DNA of 64,000 nucleotides, from positions 28,395,501-28,459,500 of the forward strand of contig NC_084896.1 in NCBI RefSeq assembly GCF_958979055.1, in the 5' to 3' direction. Shown here in pieces: positions 12,196 to 24,113 of this stretch (position 1 is the first letter of the stretch; every line of letters begins with the position of its first letter). The notes below the pieces were generated by a model. The model was not told where the DNA came from, ran no database searches, and worked only from the letters and a program-made list of their open reading frames with translations. A program made the position numbers and the translations under genes. Source of the stretch: Alnus glutinosa (taxonomy: Eukaryota > Streptophyta > Magnoliopsida > Fagales > Betulaceae).

Positions 12196-14013
12196 TTCTA
12201 TTCAGAAAACACTACTGGGTTTTGTGGTAATCAAGATTAAAGCCGAAAAAAAATTCTCCTTTTTCAGAACCAAAACCTCAGAAACCGCAAAACCCAGAAA
12301 GGATGATCCCCATTTTATTCCAACCACCCCACTCTTATTCTTCAGAATGTTTTGGGTCTGGTTTTGGAGTGTAACGAAGACGAAGCCAATAAAAATATCC
12401 TCTTTCAGAAGCAAAACCCCACAAACCACAAAACCCTGAAAGAATGAGACCCCATTTTGCACCAATACTCCATTTTTCTTCCACTTTTGATTGATCAAAC
12501 ATGCACATTGATATGCATACCCATATATACAGACTAAACAAGTATACAAAATGACAGGAAGAAATAGTCTTGAGGGAATGAGCAGATCTGATCTGAGCGA
12601 CAGATTATTATTAGTATAAGAGCGGAAGAAGAAAGAACTCTCTGAAATGAAATGGCAGTGTTTCTCCTTTGACTCTTTTTTTCTGTGTGTATAGTAGGGT
12701 TTTTTTTTTTCACTTTTAGTTGGCGCCCCAGATGAAATCTTGAATCAGTGACTGTTGTTTGTATGTGTATATACGATTTTTTTTTTTTTATAATATAATT
12801 TTGGATGATCATCGAGAAAGATGAAAAAAGGAAAACTCTGTCCAAACGCGGTGACTCCGGGATTCTGCTTCTATCATGTCCTTTTTTTTTGCTTTTTCCT
12901 TTTTATTGGTCATCCATTTACATTCTTTCTATTGTTTCTTCTCATCTTGTCTTTCTATTACATTCTAATCCCCTTTTGTTAAATTTTTGTTTTCTTTTGC
13001 CTTTTGTTTCTCTTTTTAAAACAAAAATATTAAAGAACAACACAAACACAAAACAATTTTAAAAACATAAAAAAGATTTTCACGTTTATATCATATCAAA
13101 ACGTTCCAAACACAAAAATATACTATTAAAATGTATTAACGAATAAAGCCATTATTTTTATATGTTTGGCGCAAACAAAAATATTGTTAGCAAAACATAA
13201 TTTCGAAGCCGATATCAAATTTGCCATAATGGAAAATGATTTACATCTCTCTAAGAAATGGAAAGAACATCACCCTGAAAATGAATCCAACTATCTCCTT
13301 CGCCGATGCCACCTTAATCCACCTCTCGCATGCCATCCTCGGTCTCGTTCCGACCTCTTACCTTCTGGCGACTCTCACCTCAAAGAGGAATTTAGTCATC
13401 CGTTCCTAGTGCACCACCTTCCCTTGTTGTCTGTTGTTCACCTTGCCTCGTCATGACCGCTTTGATTACCCCCATTCTTAGTGCCTTGCAATTCCCGACA
13501 ACTCCGTCTTCCTCTTAAATCCTAAACCCTATAAAAAAATAAAAAAACTTACCCTTCCTTGTCGCAATTCCCTCTTTATTTGTTGGCTTTTATAGTTTTT
13601 TTTTTATATATAAAAACCAAATTGTTGGTATTTTATATTGTTTGGGAATTTTAAGTGGTTTCCGATTAGTTTTCAATTATAGTGAACAAATTATTTTTCG
13701 TACCAACCAAACAACGTTTTGGTATTATTTTCAAGGTCTCAATCAAATAATGAAAAAATCAATGATTTCTCAAATAATATTTTTGATAGAATTTTTTTTT
13801 TCTCAAAAATTATTTTACATAAAAAAAATGAAACAAAAAAGAAAAGGCAAAAATATTTTTTCCTCAGAAAAGTAATACTTTACATCATAACAAATGCAGC
13901 CTTAAAGAAAGAGGAAAATGAGAATACTTCAAGTTATTTTTTTCTTTTCCTTGTGAAACTTAATGACTATAGATATACAATATGGCACCCATATTTGGGC
14001 ATGTCCAAAGCTT
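12196..14013. promoter_or_regulatory. STI 5' leader and promoter region, no other gene
   Basis: Immediately upstream of the STI start codon. 12196-12700 reads as a probable 5' leader with many T/A homopolymers. A minus-strand TATA-like stretch lies near 12766-12800, but the start site cannot be fixed by eye. From 13000 to 14013 the sequence is AT-rich with no recognisable protein; the frame at 13166-13456 has no family features. Confidence 0.35.
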
Positions 14014-14174
14014 GAGTAATTCTACATGTACATTAAATATTCATCAAGTATTTATTAAAAAAAAAAAAGATAGCTTTTAAAATCACTATTAATCAAATTG
14101 TGATTTTAAAAGCCACCTCATTTTTTAGTAGACACTTGATGAACACCACACTTAATGTACACGTAGAATTGCTC
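14014..14174. mobile_element. Mutator-like MITE, 161 bp
   Basis: Inverted arms of about 65 bp: the left reads GAG(T)AATTCTAC(A)TGTACATTAA, the right is its reverse complement with few changes, both running into TTTTAAAATCAC. Flanks 14005-14013 (CCAAAGCTT) and 14175-14183 (CCAAAGCCT) form a 9-bp target duplication with one difference. Nine-base duplications and long arms are typical of Mutator-type MITEs. Confidence 0.82.
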
Positions 14175-14471
14175 CCAAAGCCTCTACATCTTAATTGGTA
14201 TTATTAGCAACTAATTAAATGCAAGAAATTAGGGGTGGAATTAAAAAAAAAAAAATGATGTTGCTTAAGGAAGTAATCTGTAATTTAGCAATTCTTTTTA
14301 CATATGTCATATGATATTGATAATTAATATGGTAAAAAGATGCATGCACTTGCATGTTGTCCATTTGCAAATTCAAGTCTTTAGTATATATAAGGAAAAT
14401 GACTCAGCGGCTCGCCTGGCTCCCATTTAAAGCTCTCAAATTTCCTTCTATTTTAATTCAGATATCTAAAA

Positions 14472-14651
14472 GAGAAATGCTTGGTTGTACACTCTCATCC
14501 CACTCCTATCCCACTTTTGCCTACTTGGACCAATAATATTGTTAAAAAAAATGGGTCCCACTACACTCTCTCCACTATCTTTTACATTATTGGTCCAAGT
14601 AGACAAGAGTGGGATAAGAGTGGGATGAGAGTGTACAACCAAGCATTTCTC
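14472..14651. mobile_element. Mutator-like MITE, 180 bp, with perfect 9-bp target duplication
   Basis: Arms of about 67 bp begin GAGAAATGCTTGGTTGTACA and differ at only about three positions. TATCTAAAA is present directly on both sides (14463-14471 and 14652-14660). Low arm divergence and the perfect duplication point to a fairly recent insertion. No coding capacity. Confidence 0.92.
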
Positions 14652-14860
14652 TATCTAAAATAAAATATAATGCTTAATTATTTGCCACATCACTACTCAT
14701 TTTTAAGAAAAATATATCTAAAAAAAAAAAAAAACACATTTTTAATTTATGGAAATTAATTAAGCATGTGATTGGCCATCTTTCCTCCATTAGACTACCA
14801 CCTCTAATCACGTCTCTTTCAATTATTGTTTTTATTTATTTAAATTTAACTTAATTCCCA

Positions 14861-14894
<34 letters not shown>

Positions 14895-14911
14895 AAAATA
14901 TTAATTAAAAA

Positions 14912-14953
<42 letters not shown>

Positions 14954-15880
14954 CTGTCTGATAGAATCAAAACACGTGATTGAATGGTCAAGGATTGAAG
15001 TAACATGGCATATATTAGATTGCGATAGGACTCCATCGGTTGATAAGATGATGCTTTGCCGTCTACAACAAAAACAAAGCCTTTCGAGATATATATATAT
15101 ATATATGTCCCTATATATCCAATTTAATTACACATTTTATGTAGCTAATTAATGGATGTATATATTTTTTATTAATTGGGAAGGGATTCTAGCTTATTTC
15201 TTTTATGGAGTGATCCTGAGGTAGTATTTAATTTCTTCAAAGAAAATAAAATAGTAGTTTAGTTATATATAGCTTAAAATCAATAATATTGCTCATGCAT
15301 GCATGTAACTATATATATGTAATAAGACACACCTTAATGGTACGTGCACATCAAATCATGATCGTTAAAAATATTGGATTGATGTGATTATATATGCAAT
15401 AATCTAGTAATTTTGATCTGCCCGGATAGAATGATGCTTATGAGTAATTATGAGTATGATTCAACGATTAGATTTAGTACTCATTAGTCATTTCAACTGT
15501 GAGATTAGCTCCAATTAACAGTCAGATTTTAAGTGATTAATTATTACAATTAAGTAATTAAATGACCGCTAATATATCATTATCGATCGGGTGCGATTTG
15601 ACTCGTAACATCAAATGATTACTAGCGATTATTACTCGAAGATGCATGATCTCTTGCACAGTGCCTCCCAAATTATTATTATTATTATTATATATTTTTT
15701 TTCTTTTGTGTTTCTTCTCTTTGTTGTACGTATTTGACCAGAGACAACACAACCTTCAACTGTGGCAGTTGAACATTATATTTTGTTGGTGGGAATCGTC
15801 CAAACAACTAAAGACATTCTTGGCTCGTCTGTATCCATTTGTTAGGTACGGTAGAAATTCTTAAGATTAATTAATTGTTC
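14652..15880. other. Spacer with (TA)n and (CT)n microsatellites
   Basis: (TA)n at about 14864-14892 and (CT)n at about 14922-14945, then AT-rich sequence. No gene seen. Confidence 0.5.
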
Positions 15881-15884
15881 CATT

Positions 15885-16345
15885 GTATGTTGAACTTCAA
15901 CGGCACTATTCTTAAATGTGTCTCTCTCATTAGCCCACCATGTACAGCTATTCATCGTGAAGCCTTGGCGGCTCTGCTGGCTGTACGCTTGGCTATTTCT
16001 TTGAAACCTCTTTCTTTTATCTTATAAGGTGATTCTCCCACAGGTATTTTGGCTCTCCAACATCCAAATATCGTACAGGATTGACATATTGCTCCAACAA
16101 TCTCTTGGGTTTTGACAACCATCCCATTAACAACTAGCTGGACAACTAATTATGTAAACCGAAGTGTAAACTTCTATACCCATCATACGACAAATTGTGT
16201 CATAACTAGAAATTTTTCTGAATGCATTCCCAATTTTTCAGTTTTCTCAGGATCCTCTCTTCCCTGTTTTGGATTGGATTCCTCTTTTCCTTTCTTAATA
16301 AGTTCCTTAATTGTTCCATTGTTAAGCAGAAAGAGCTATCAATTG
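15885..16345 (+). mobile_element. LINE RNase H-domain remnant (dead)
   Basis: Conceptual translation on the plus strand, with stops, gives an ..EALAALLAVRLAISL.. helix, a degenerate GDSPTGILALQ segment and then a VNFYTH..T..C stretch. This order (acidic-residue helix, GDS/DSQ segment, N.CAH..A) is that of the RNase H domain at the C-terminus of plant LINE proteins. A sister fragment lies at 47290-48650 on the minus strand. Several in-frame stops mean it is not functional. Confidence 0.55.
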
Positions 16346-16454
16346 GACAACAACTTGTCTTAACATAAATTAATGCAAAACATATATATATAACTAGAGG
16401 ATTTGGGGGGACATGCATGTACAATTGTGCATGTTAGATTGTTAGGAAGCAAAT

Positions 16455-18731
16455 GTGATGCCACATTTAGGCAACATAATTATAAGCACTCTAAAACATT
16501 TAACACAGCTCCATGCAAACCTTGTTCACAACTCCCTCCACCACCACAACTACTGGGTGGCACTACTTCTCAATCACTGCACGCGCATCGGCGCGCCTCT
16601 GACCTACGCCCGTCTCATTTTCAACTCTGTGCCGTGCCCGGATGGCCATGTCTTTACCTCCATGCTCAAATATTACGCCCATTTGGGTGCTCATGCTGAA
16701 GTGGTTTCTTTGTTTAGACAAATGCAATGTCGCGGTGTAAGGCCTGGCACATTCGTGTACCCGATATTGATTAGATTGGCTGGCAACGCCGGCGTTCTGT
16801 TTCATGGCCATGTGATTAAATTGGGTCATGGTCTGGATCGTTACGCGCGCAATGGAATCATTGATATGTATGCAAAATGTGGCCCAGTTGAGGTTGCCAG
16901 GGAGTTGTTTGACGAAATGCATGAAAGGACTCTTGCGGATTGGAATTCAATGATTTCTGGGTACTGGAGGTGGGGTAATGAAGTTGAAGCACGTATACTC
17001 TTTGATATGATGCCTGAGCGGAATGTGATTACGTGGACAGCTATGGTCTCTGGGTATGCTAAGATGGGGGCCTTGAAGAGTGCAGGGAGGTATTTCAATG
17101 AGATGCCGGAGAAAAGTGTTGTCTCTTGGAATGCAATGCTATCAGGTTATGCTCAGAGTGGGTTTGCAGAGGAGGCTTTAAGATTGTTTCATGACATGAT
17201 GAATACCGGTGTTCAACCAAATGAAACGACGTGGGTTATTGTTATTTCATCGCTGTCGTTGCATGGGGATCCTTACCTTGCAAACTCTCTAGTCAGAAAA
17301 ATCGACCAGAAGAAGATACATTTAAATTGTTTTGTCAAGACTGCGCTGGTTGATATGCACGCAAAGTGTGGGAGCCTTGAGACTGCCCAAAAACTTTTTG
17401 GTGAACTGGGTGTGTTTAGGAATTCTGTAACATGGAATTCCATGATTTCGGCATATGCAAGGGTTGGGGATTTGACTTCGGCTAGAGAGCTTTTTGATAA
17501 GATGCCTGAGAAGAATGCTGTCTCGTGGAACTCGATGATTGCAGGTTATGCTCAAAATGGGCAGTCAGCTATGGCAATTGAGCTCTTCAAAGAGATGACT
17601 ACTACTGAAGACTCAAGGCCAGATGAGGTGACCATGGTGAGTGTTTTGTCAGCGTGTGGACATCTTGGGGCATTGAAATTGGGCAATTGGGTTGTGAACA
17701 TCCTCAATGGAAACCATATCAATCTCAGCATCTCAGGATACAACTCTATGATTTTCATGTACTCTAGATGTGGGAGCATGGAAGATGCCAAGAGGATATT
17801 CCAAGAAATGGTAACAAGAGATGTTGTCTCCTACAACACATTGATTGCAGGGTTTGCAACTCATGGACATGGAAAGGAAGCCATTGAACTAATTTCAAAG
17901 ATGAAAGAAGAAGGTATTGAACCAGACCGCGTAACCTATGTTGGTGTCCTGACAGCATGCAGCCATGCGGGATTATTGGAAGAAGGTTGGAAGGTCTTCA
18001 AATCAATCCAAGTTCCTGCTGTAGATCACTATGCATGCATGGTTGATTTGCTAGGTCGACTGGGTGAACTGGAGGAAGCTAAAAAGTTAATTGAAAGCAT
18101 GCCAATGAAACCACACGCAGGAGTTTATGGGTCTCTATTAAATGCTAGCCGGATTCACAAAAGAGTTGAACTTGGGGAGCTGGCTGCAAACAATCTCTTT
18201 GAGCTTGAACCATACAATTCGGGAAATTATATTTTGCTTTCCAACATTTATGCTTCAGCAGGGAGGTGGGAAGATGTCGATAGGGTCCGGGCAACAATGA
18301 GAAGAGTGGGAGTGAAGAAGACAATTGGATGGAGTTGGGTAGAAGACAAGGGTAAAATGCACAAGTTCATAGTAGGAGATAGATCGCATGAACAATCAGA
18401 CGACATCTATAGGATTTTGTCAGAATTGGGAAGGAAGATGAGGAGGGATGGGTATACGGCTGATAAAAGCTGTGTGCTGAGAGACGTTGAAGACGAGGAG
18501 AAAGAGGAGATGGTGGGAACTCATAGTGAGAAATTGGCCATTTGTTTTGCTCTTCTTGTTAGTGAAGCAGGGGCACTAATTAGGGTGGTGAAGAATTTAA
18601 GGGTATGTTGGGACTGCCATACAGCTATTAAGATGATCTCCAAGTTGGAGCAAAGGGAGATAATTGTGAGGGATAATAATAGGTTTCACCGCTTCAGTAA
18701 TGGGCTCTGTTCTTGCAAAGATTACTGGTAA
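16455..18731 (+). CDS. PLS-class pentatricopeptide repeat protein with E and DYW domains, 758 aa
   Basis: Single-exon gene, normal for the family. About 15 PPR units of P, L and S type run from about residue 30 to 570, with typical phrases such as NSMISGY, DMYAKCG, AREFLD/ARELFDEMPE and VLSACSHAGLLEEGW. An E region follows and a C-terminal DYW deaminase-like domain. Its zinc ligands are intact: HSEK (H690, E692), CWDCH (C718, C721), and the terminal CSCKDYW (752-758). Such proteins bind single-stranded organelle RNA and mediate C-to-U editing; the target is unknown. No clear N-terminal targeting sequence can be judged by eye, and an in-frame start further upstream is possible. It sits next to STI and AL6, as the At1g14470 PPR sits beside the STI-like gene in Arabidopsis (from memory), so At1g14470 is the likely counterpart. 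Confidence 0.93.
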   Translation: MMPHLGNIIISTLKHLTQLHANLVHNSLHHHNYWVALLLNHCTRIGAPLTYARLIFNSVPCPDGHVFTSMLKYYAHLGAHAEVVSLFRQMQCRGVRPGTFVYPILIRLAGNAGVLFHGHVIKLGHGLDRYARNGIIDMYAKCGPVEVARELFDEMHERTLADWNSMISGYWRWGNEVEARILFDMMPERNVITWTAMVSGYAKMGALKSAGRYFNEMPEKSVVSWNAMLSGYAQSGFAEEALRLFHDMMNTGVQPNETTWVIVISSLSLHGDPYLANSLVRKIDQKKIHLNCFVKTALVDMHAKCGSLETAQKLFGELGVFRNSVTWNSMISAYARVGDLTSARELFDKMPEKNAVSWNSMIAGYAQNGQSAMAIELFKEMTTTEDSRPDEVTMVSVLSACGHLGALKLGNWVVNILNGNHINLSISGYNSMIFMYSRCGSMEDAKRIFQEMVTRDVVSYNTLIAGFATHGHGKEAIELISKMKEEGIEPDRVTYVGVLTACSHAGLLEEGWKVFKSIQVPAVDHYACMVDLLGRLGELEEAKKLIESMPMKPHAGVYGSLLNASRIHKRVELGELAANNLFELEPYNSGNYILLSNIYASAGRWEDVDRVRATMRRVGVKKTIGWSWVEDKGKMHKFIVGDRSHEQSDDIYRILSELGRKMRRDGYTADKSCVLRDVEDEEKEEMVGTHSEKLAICFALLVSEAGALIRVVKNLRVCWDCHTAIKMISKLEQREIIVRDNNRFHRFSNGLCSCKDYW

Positions 18732-19655
18732 TGGGAAACCACTTATCTGTTACCATCAAACATTCAAACCTAATGGACCTGAGTGAGAGGCATTGGTTGA
18801 GAGAATAGGCATAATAAAGAAAAAAAGAAGAAGCATGAGATGTGTGTTTTAGGGTTTCTTTTGTCTTCTTCTTCTTCCTTTATTTTTTTTTTTAGCGCGC
18901 GCGCGTGTACAGAATCTTCACTAGAAAAGGGGCATGCAAAAACGAAGGAGGAGACTTCTCTCTCCAGTGCGTTACTTTCACTAGCCTGCAGTTCTTGGAA
19001 ATAATGGGAATGGCCCAACATTTATGCTTTTTACCATGGCTGATGCTACTTCAATTGCATAAAGAGATCTCAAATAAAGAAGATTCATAGATAATGAGAT
19101 TCCAGACAAACCATCATAGGCTGCCAATTGCCACATGCATATTCAGGGCGTTCAAAGCAGCTAGCGTGGTAGATCAAGACGGTTTATATACTAAGAAAAC
19201 ATTCATCAATTCTTGCAAATTAGAATCGGGGCTCAGGCTACCCATGTGCAACCTCCACAGATTGCAAAACGGAAGGAGAACTCAACTCACTGTCCAAATG
19301 TAAGGTGGTAATGTGCAGAAACGGAAGATAGTATGACCCAAGAACGAACTTGAAAATTGCAAGACATGATTTCAAAAGTAAATAAAAAAAAAAAAAAAAA
19401 AAAATTGCATAGACATAATAATATTACTGGCTGCCATTAACTATTTAAAAACACAATTCCCAGTCAAATTAGACAGAACAAGTAGCAAAAGTAGCAAAAC
19501 TCGAAATCCGAAATTCATCTGCAATCATTCAAATTCATCAACTAAAACACGACACTGACCCTGTCTTACTTTCAAATTGTACTGAGGAAGGTCTAAACCT
19601 TTTTCACCTCTGTTTGATTGAGGTGGGTATTAATCTCCAAATTCAGAACCTAGAT
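18732..19655. other. Spacer between convergent PPR and AL6 genes
   Basis: Contains the 3' UTRs of both genes, a T/CG run at 18880-18905 (ending GCGCGCGCGC) and an A run at 19384-19404. Two short frames (18905, 19094) show no family features. Confidence 0.5.
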
Positions 19656-22600
19656 TTAAACTCTAGCTCTCTTGTTACTGCAACTTGGGCACTTGTACTG
19701 CTTGATATGCTCGGCCTTTGCAGGTGTGATTTTTACACATTTGCCATGGAACCATCTCTCGCACACATCACAGCAAATCCAAAACTCGTCGGTACCATAG
19801 TTATCCCCACAGGCCCCACAAGTTGCACCCTGTTCATCATCTTCTTCATCTTCTTCCCCACTCTCATCATCTTCTTTGGGCGGTGGAGACATCTTCACTC
19901 CCTTGGTCAGGGGCTCAGGTTGTCGGGACTGCTTATGGGCAACATCAAAACAGAACAAAGTGAGAACTTTTACACAAAGGAGCCATAGAAAAGGAACAAC
20001 TTCTGTTAAATCAGCAATTTCTTACCGTCTTTCCACTTAATTTGCTTTTGCTACTGTTGTTAGTAGCAGATTGGTCCTTTGATTGCTTGACATTGCCCGT
20101 CACAACTTCAAATATGGTTGGGAGATCATTTATCATCTGGAAAAGCCTCTTCCTGTAAATGCCAATTCCAAACAATATTAGAAACACCTACCTTAGATCT
20201 TATATACTACACAATTGTGGGTGAAATGTAGCTACTAATTATTGGCTTTATAGCAAGGTCAGCATTTTCTGCACCTATGGCACGAAGGGCTTCCTATATC
20301 ATACAATACTGGAGCAATCCTAGCACTTTTTTTCTTAGTAAACAATGACAGTACTTTTTAATCAGCCCAAGCATTACATATGCAAATAATTCACATCAAA
20401 TTTCAATGTCATGGGTACATCCAGAACCCATTGAGCAGAAAACTAAAACAAGCTTACAATCATGAATTTTTTGACCTAAAGAAATTCAAATGTACAAAGT
20501 AGATTAATAAATTACAACAATTTGTCCAGGAAAACCTATGATAATGGTTATTTTTGTTATTGGTGAACCAAAAAGACTCATAAACAAAAGCATAACTAAC
20601 AAGACAATAAAGCTAAAAAAAAAAATGACACTTCACTTCAAACTAGCTTTTATGCGTCAAAAAAGGAACCAAACACCTTACTAAGCTCATGCTGCAAAAT
20701 TTCACCAATAGAAGCACTCTGATTGCAAATTAACTCACAAATAACCCTTTTCTTGTAGATCTAACGGCATAAAAATTCCGGGATTTTTGTCAACCTGACT
20801 TATCCATGACAATTTCATTCTAACTTCCAGTATTCAAATAAGGAAAGATGCCCTACCTTTACCTATATTATATACCTGCAGCCTCATTCCTATATTTTCC
20901 AACTTATGTGAAAAATACAAGGCAAGGATAATCAAAACGTGCAAAAAAATAACTTCCAACAACCCCGAATGCTCATGAAACAGGGACAATGAAGGCTTAC
21001 TGGAAACTCTAACTCCTAAAGAACACATGTTTTGCTGGTTCGATAATTTGGTGTGCACAACAAAGATGAAAAGCTAAAAAAGGAGAGCAATAATACCAGA
21101 AGAATATCAGTTAATCATAGCCCTTTCCATAGCAAATTACTTTTAAGAAGCAAAAGAGAGTATGTATGTTGAAGAAAGAAGAGAAGGGGAAATCTCGAAG
21201 CAACCTTACCAAAAATAAGAATTGGACCATCACAAATTGTAAATAAGTACAATTTCCAGGGCCCATATAACTAGATTATCTATCACGAACTATTTGCATT
21301 AATGGATTATTTCAATCCAAAACTTGAGACAATGCATGTGGTTGTTAATGGAGTTGAAGTTACCAAATTCTGAGGAGTTGGTATCAATTTATGCCTAATT
21401 GCTCCACCAAGAAGCTCTTCTAATTATATTTTATAAATGAACCAGAGCCAATCTGAATTGATCTTGTAAGAGATCTGCCCCATGTTAAGTGATAAAAATC
21501 ACCTAGATATACAAAAAAATTTCTTTTTGCAATAAATTTCCTTCTAAGAAATCACCACTACCCAAATTGAGGAAAAATTATGCTTCCACATTCATATTAT
21601 TTCCTTTGTACACCAACAGTGCATCTATAACACAAAACCATAGAATTAAATGACTAAAATGATGTGATAAATAGATATCCTACAACAAGTAGAAATATAC
21701 AGACAAATAAGGTACAAGCCTTCTCAAGTCCTATACAACGAAAAAATCACATGGGACAAATCATCTTTACATGATTGAAGACATGGTAATGAAACACAGA
21801 AGATATTTGACGAAGCAATTGCCAAAAGCCAAGATGTAGAACACGGTACACATCAGGCATACATCCATGAACGCGTATATATATGCATAATATATATACC
21901 TTCATGTTCATCTAGTATCATCCAATGTTTCAATAACTTTAACAAATATGGAAGGAAATAAAGGAAAATATGTGTCAATCATCTTGCATAATCATGAAGA
22001 ATAGCATCTGTTACCAACACTAACACAAATCATTAAGTTGATCCAAATTTTACAGGTGGAGCAAGCTTCTCATTAGCATTTAAAACATTTTTGGCTTTTT
22101 GCAAATTAGAGCCATTACAAGAAATTATATAAATAAATTATACAAAGCATGTAATAATAAACAAAGTCAAATGCAACGTTTATGTTTCATCACACATCAT
22201 TCCATTCTCTTCTCATTAGCATTTTAAACATTTTTGCAAATTAGTGCCATTAAAAGAAATTGTATAAATAAATTATACAAAGCATGTAATAATAAACAAA
22301 GTCAAATGCAATGTTTATGTTTAAGACAATGATAGAAAGCTAAACATTAGATTCAATATTTATTTATATTTGCTTGATGACTATAGAATAATTGAATCCT
22401 ATTTTTCCAGATCTTCAATATATTAACCATGTATTAAGTAGATACAGCTGAATTGAGGACATATTCAAAATAATGTGAAATTCAAATGCAAAGAAAGTTT
22501 CAAGCTTTAATATAACATATTATTATCAAAAAAGAGCCGAACTGAGACAATATTCTTTCTTTCTTCTCTTTGGCAAGGAGACAAAATAACATGAAAGAAT

Positions 22601-24081
22601 GACAGATTAAGCCAATTGAGAATTAAGATTGACAGCCAGGAATTCTTGGGTCAATATTACATAAAGCCAGAGTGATGATACCTACTGCTCCCTACAACAG
22701 ATCACAATTCATCGAGTAAGAGAACAATTCCATACCTTTCGTTCTTACCAAATCCAAAGCGTGCACCAAAATAGAATGCAACAGCAAGCAACCACGAATC
22801 ACTGTGAACTGCAACCAGTGATAACCAGTCCTTTTCTTGCATCCCATCCCTAGCAAAGTTAATACCTAATGCTGGCTCGGGAAGCTCAGGAGGGACTTCC
22901 TCAACGGGCAGATTAACTTCCCATGTCTCATTTGGAAGCCCATATAGACACAAGTTTTCCTTCTCTGAAAGTCATGAGTACATTAAGAAACAAGACAAAA
23001 CTCTCTCCAACTACCAATGTAATCAAAATCATATCCATGCCACCACGAGTTTTTTATATCACAACAAAGAAAATACTAAATAACTATTAAAAACAATGCA
23101 TGAGGACAGTGTAAAATGACAGTAAAGTTTCGAATGGGTTGTGGTGCTTCTAGGACCATTGGGATACACGTTCAACAACAATCAAACAGAGACAAAAGAA
23201 TGACACCATAACCATAGTTATGATATTAATTGGATCTCTTTACAACTCAAAAGACAGAGGTAAGAGTAATAACATGATATTACATTTTCTTTCAATATGA
23301 CAATAGAATCACAATCATAAAATGGACCAAAAAATTGACAATTCAGAATGCAGAACTGATATTACTTGATTAAAGAAAAATGTCAGCACATCAGCTAATT
23401 AGAGATCAGTCAAATGCAGAAAATAATCAAAACATATAGGTGGACAAGTTATGAAAAGGTAAGAATACATTGAAAGATTACAACCAAAACGACAGTGTAC
23501 CCCATACTAACATAATCTGTCTATATGTAGGAAAATTTGCTTCCAGTTTTATTTAGTGAAAGTGAGTTCACCTAAAATTTGTAGATTCAACTGTACAAAT
23601 ATTTTTCATGAACATTATCAAACACCATTCAAAGTAGAAAACCTAAATATTTAAATTTCTGAAGTATACAATTGGGATCTCCACAACATAAAAAAGTAAG
23701 CAATTAATGCTACAAATAAAGATATTCATATTTTCTATAGCGCTTTCTTTTCGTAATCGTTGTAGGTACAAATTCCTTATTTCCATACTAAAGAGAACAA
23801 GAATATACCAGTAATCGTCATAAGGCCTCAGCACATTCAACATCTTTCAAAATTATTCATCAAGCCAAAACTGTGTAAGGGAAGCTATCATAATACATGT
23901 ATCATATGACCAAACGCAAATATTTATTCATGTGCCTATTTCTGTTATTGCTTAAATGAATTTACCTAATAAGAAAGTTTGCAGTTCTCTAAGTAATACA
24001 AGCCCAAAACAACACTAAAAATGACATGAATATGGGTCAACTGCACAAAGAAATTGTGCATAATCATTATTAATCTCTCTT

Positions 24082-24113
<32 letters not shown>

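Noticed and set aside
12202..12549. Frames upstream of STI on the minus strand
   Set aside because: They lie in the expected 5' leader and have no conserved features; any upstream ORF effect cannot be judged by eye.
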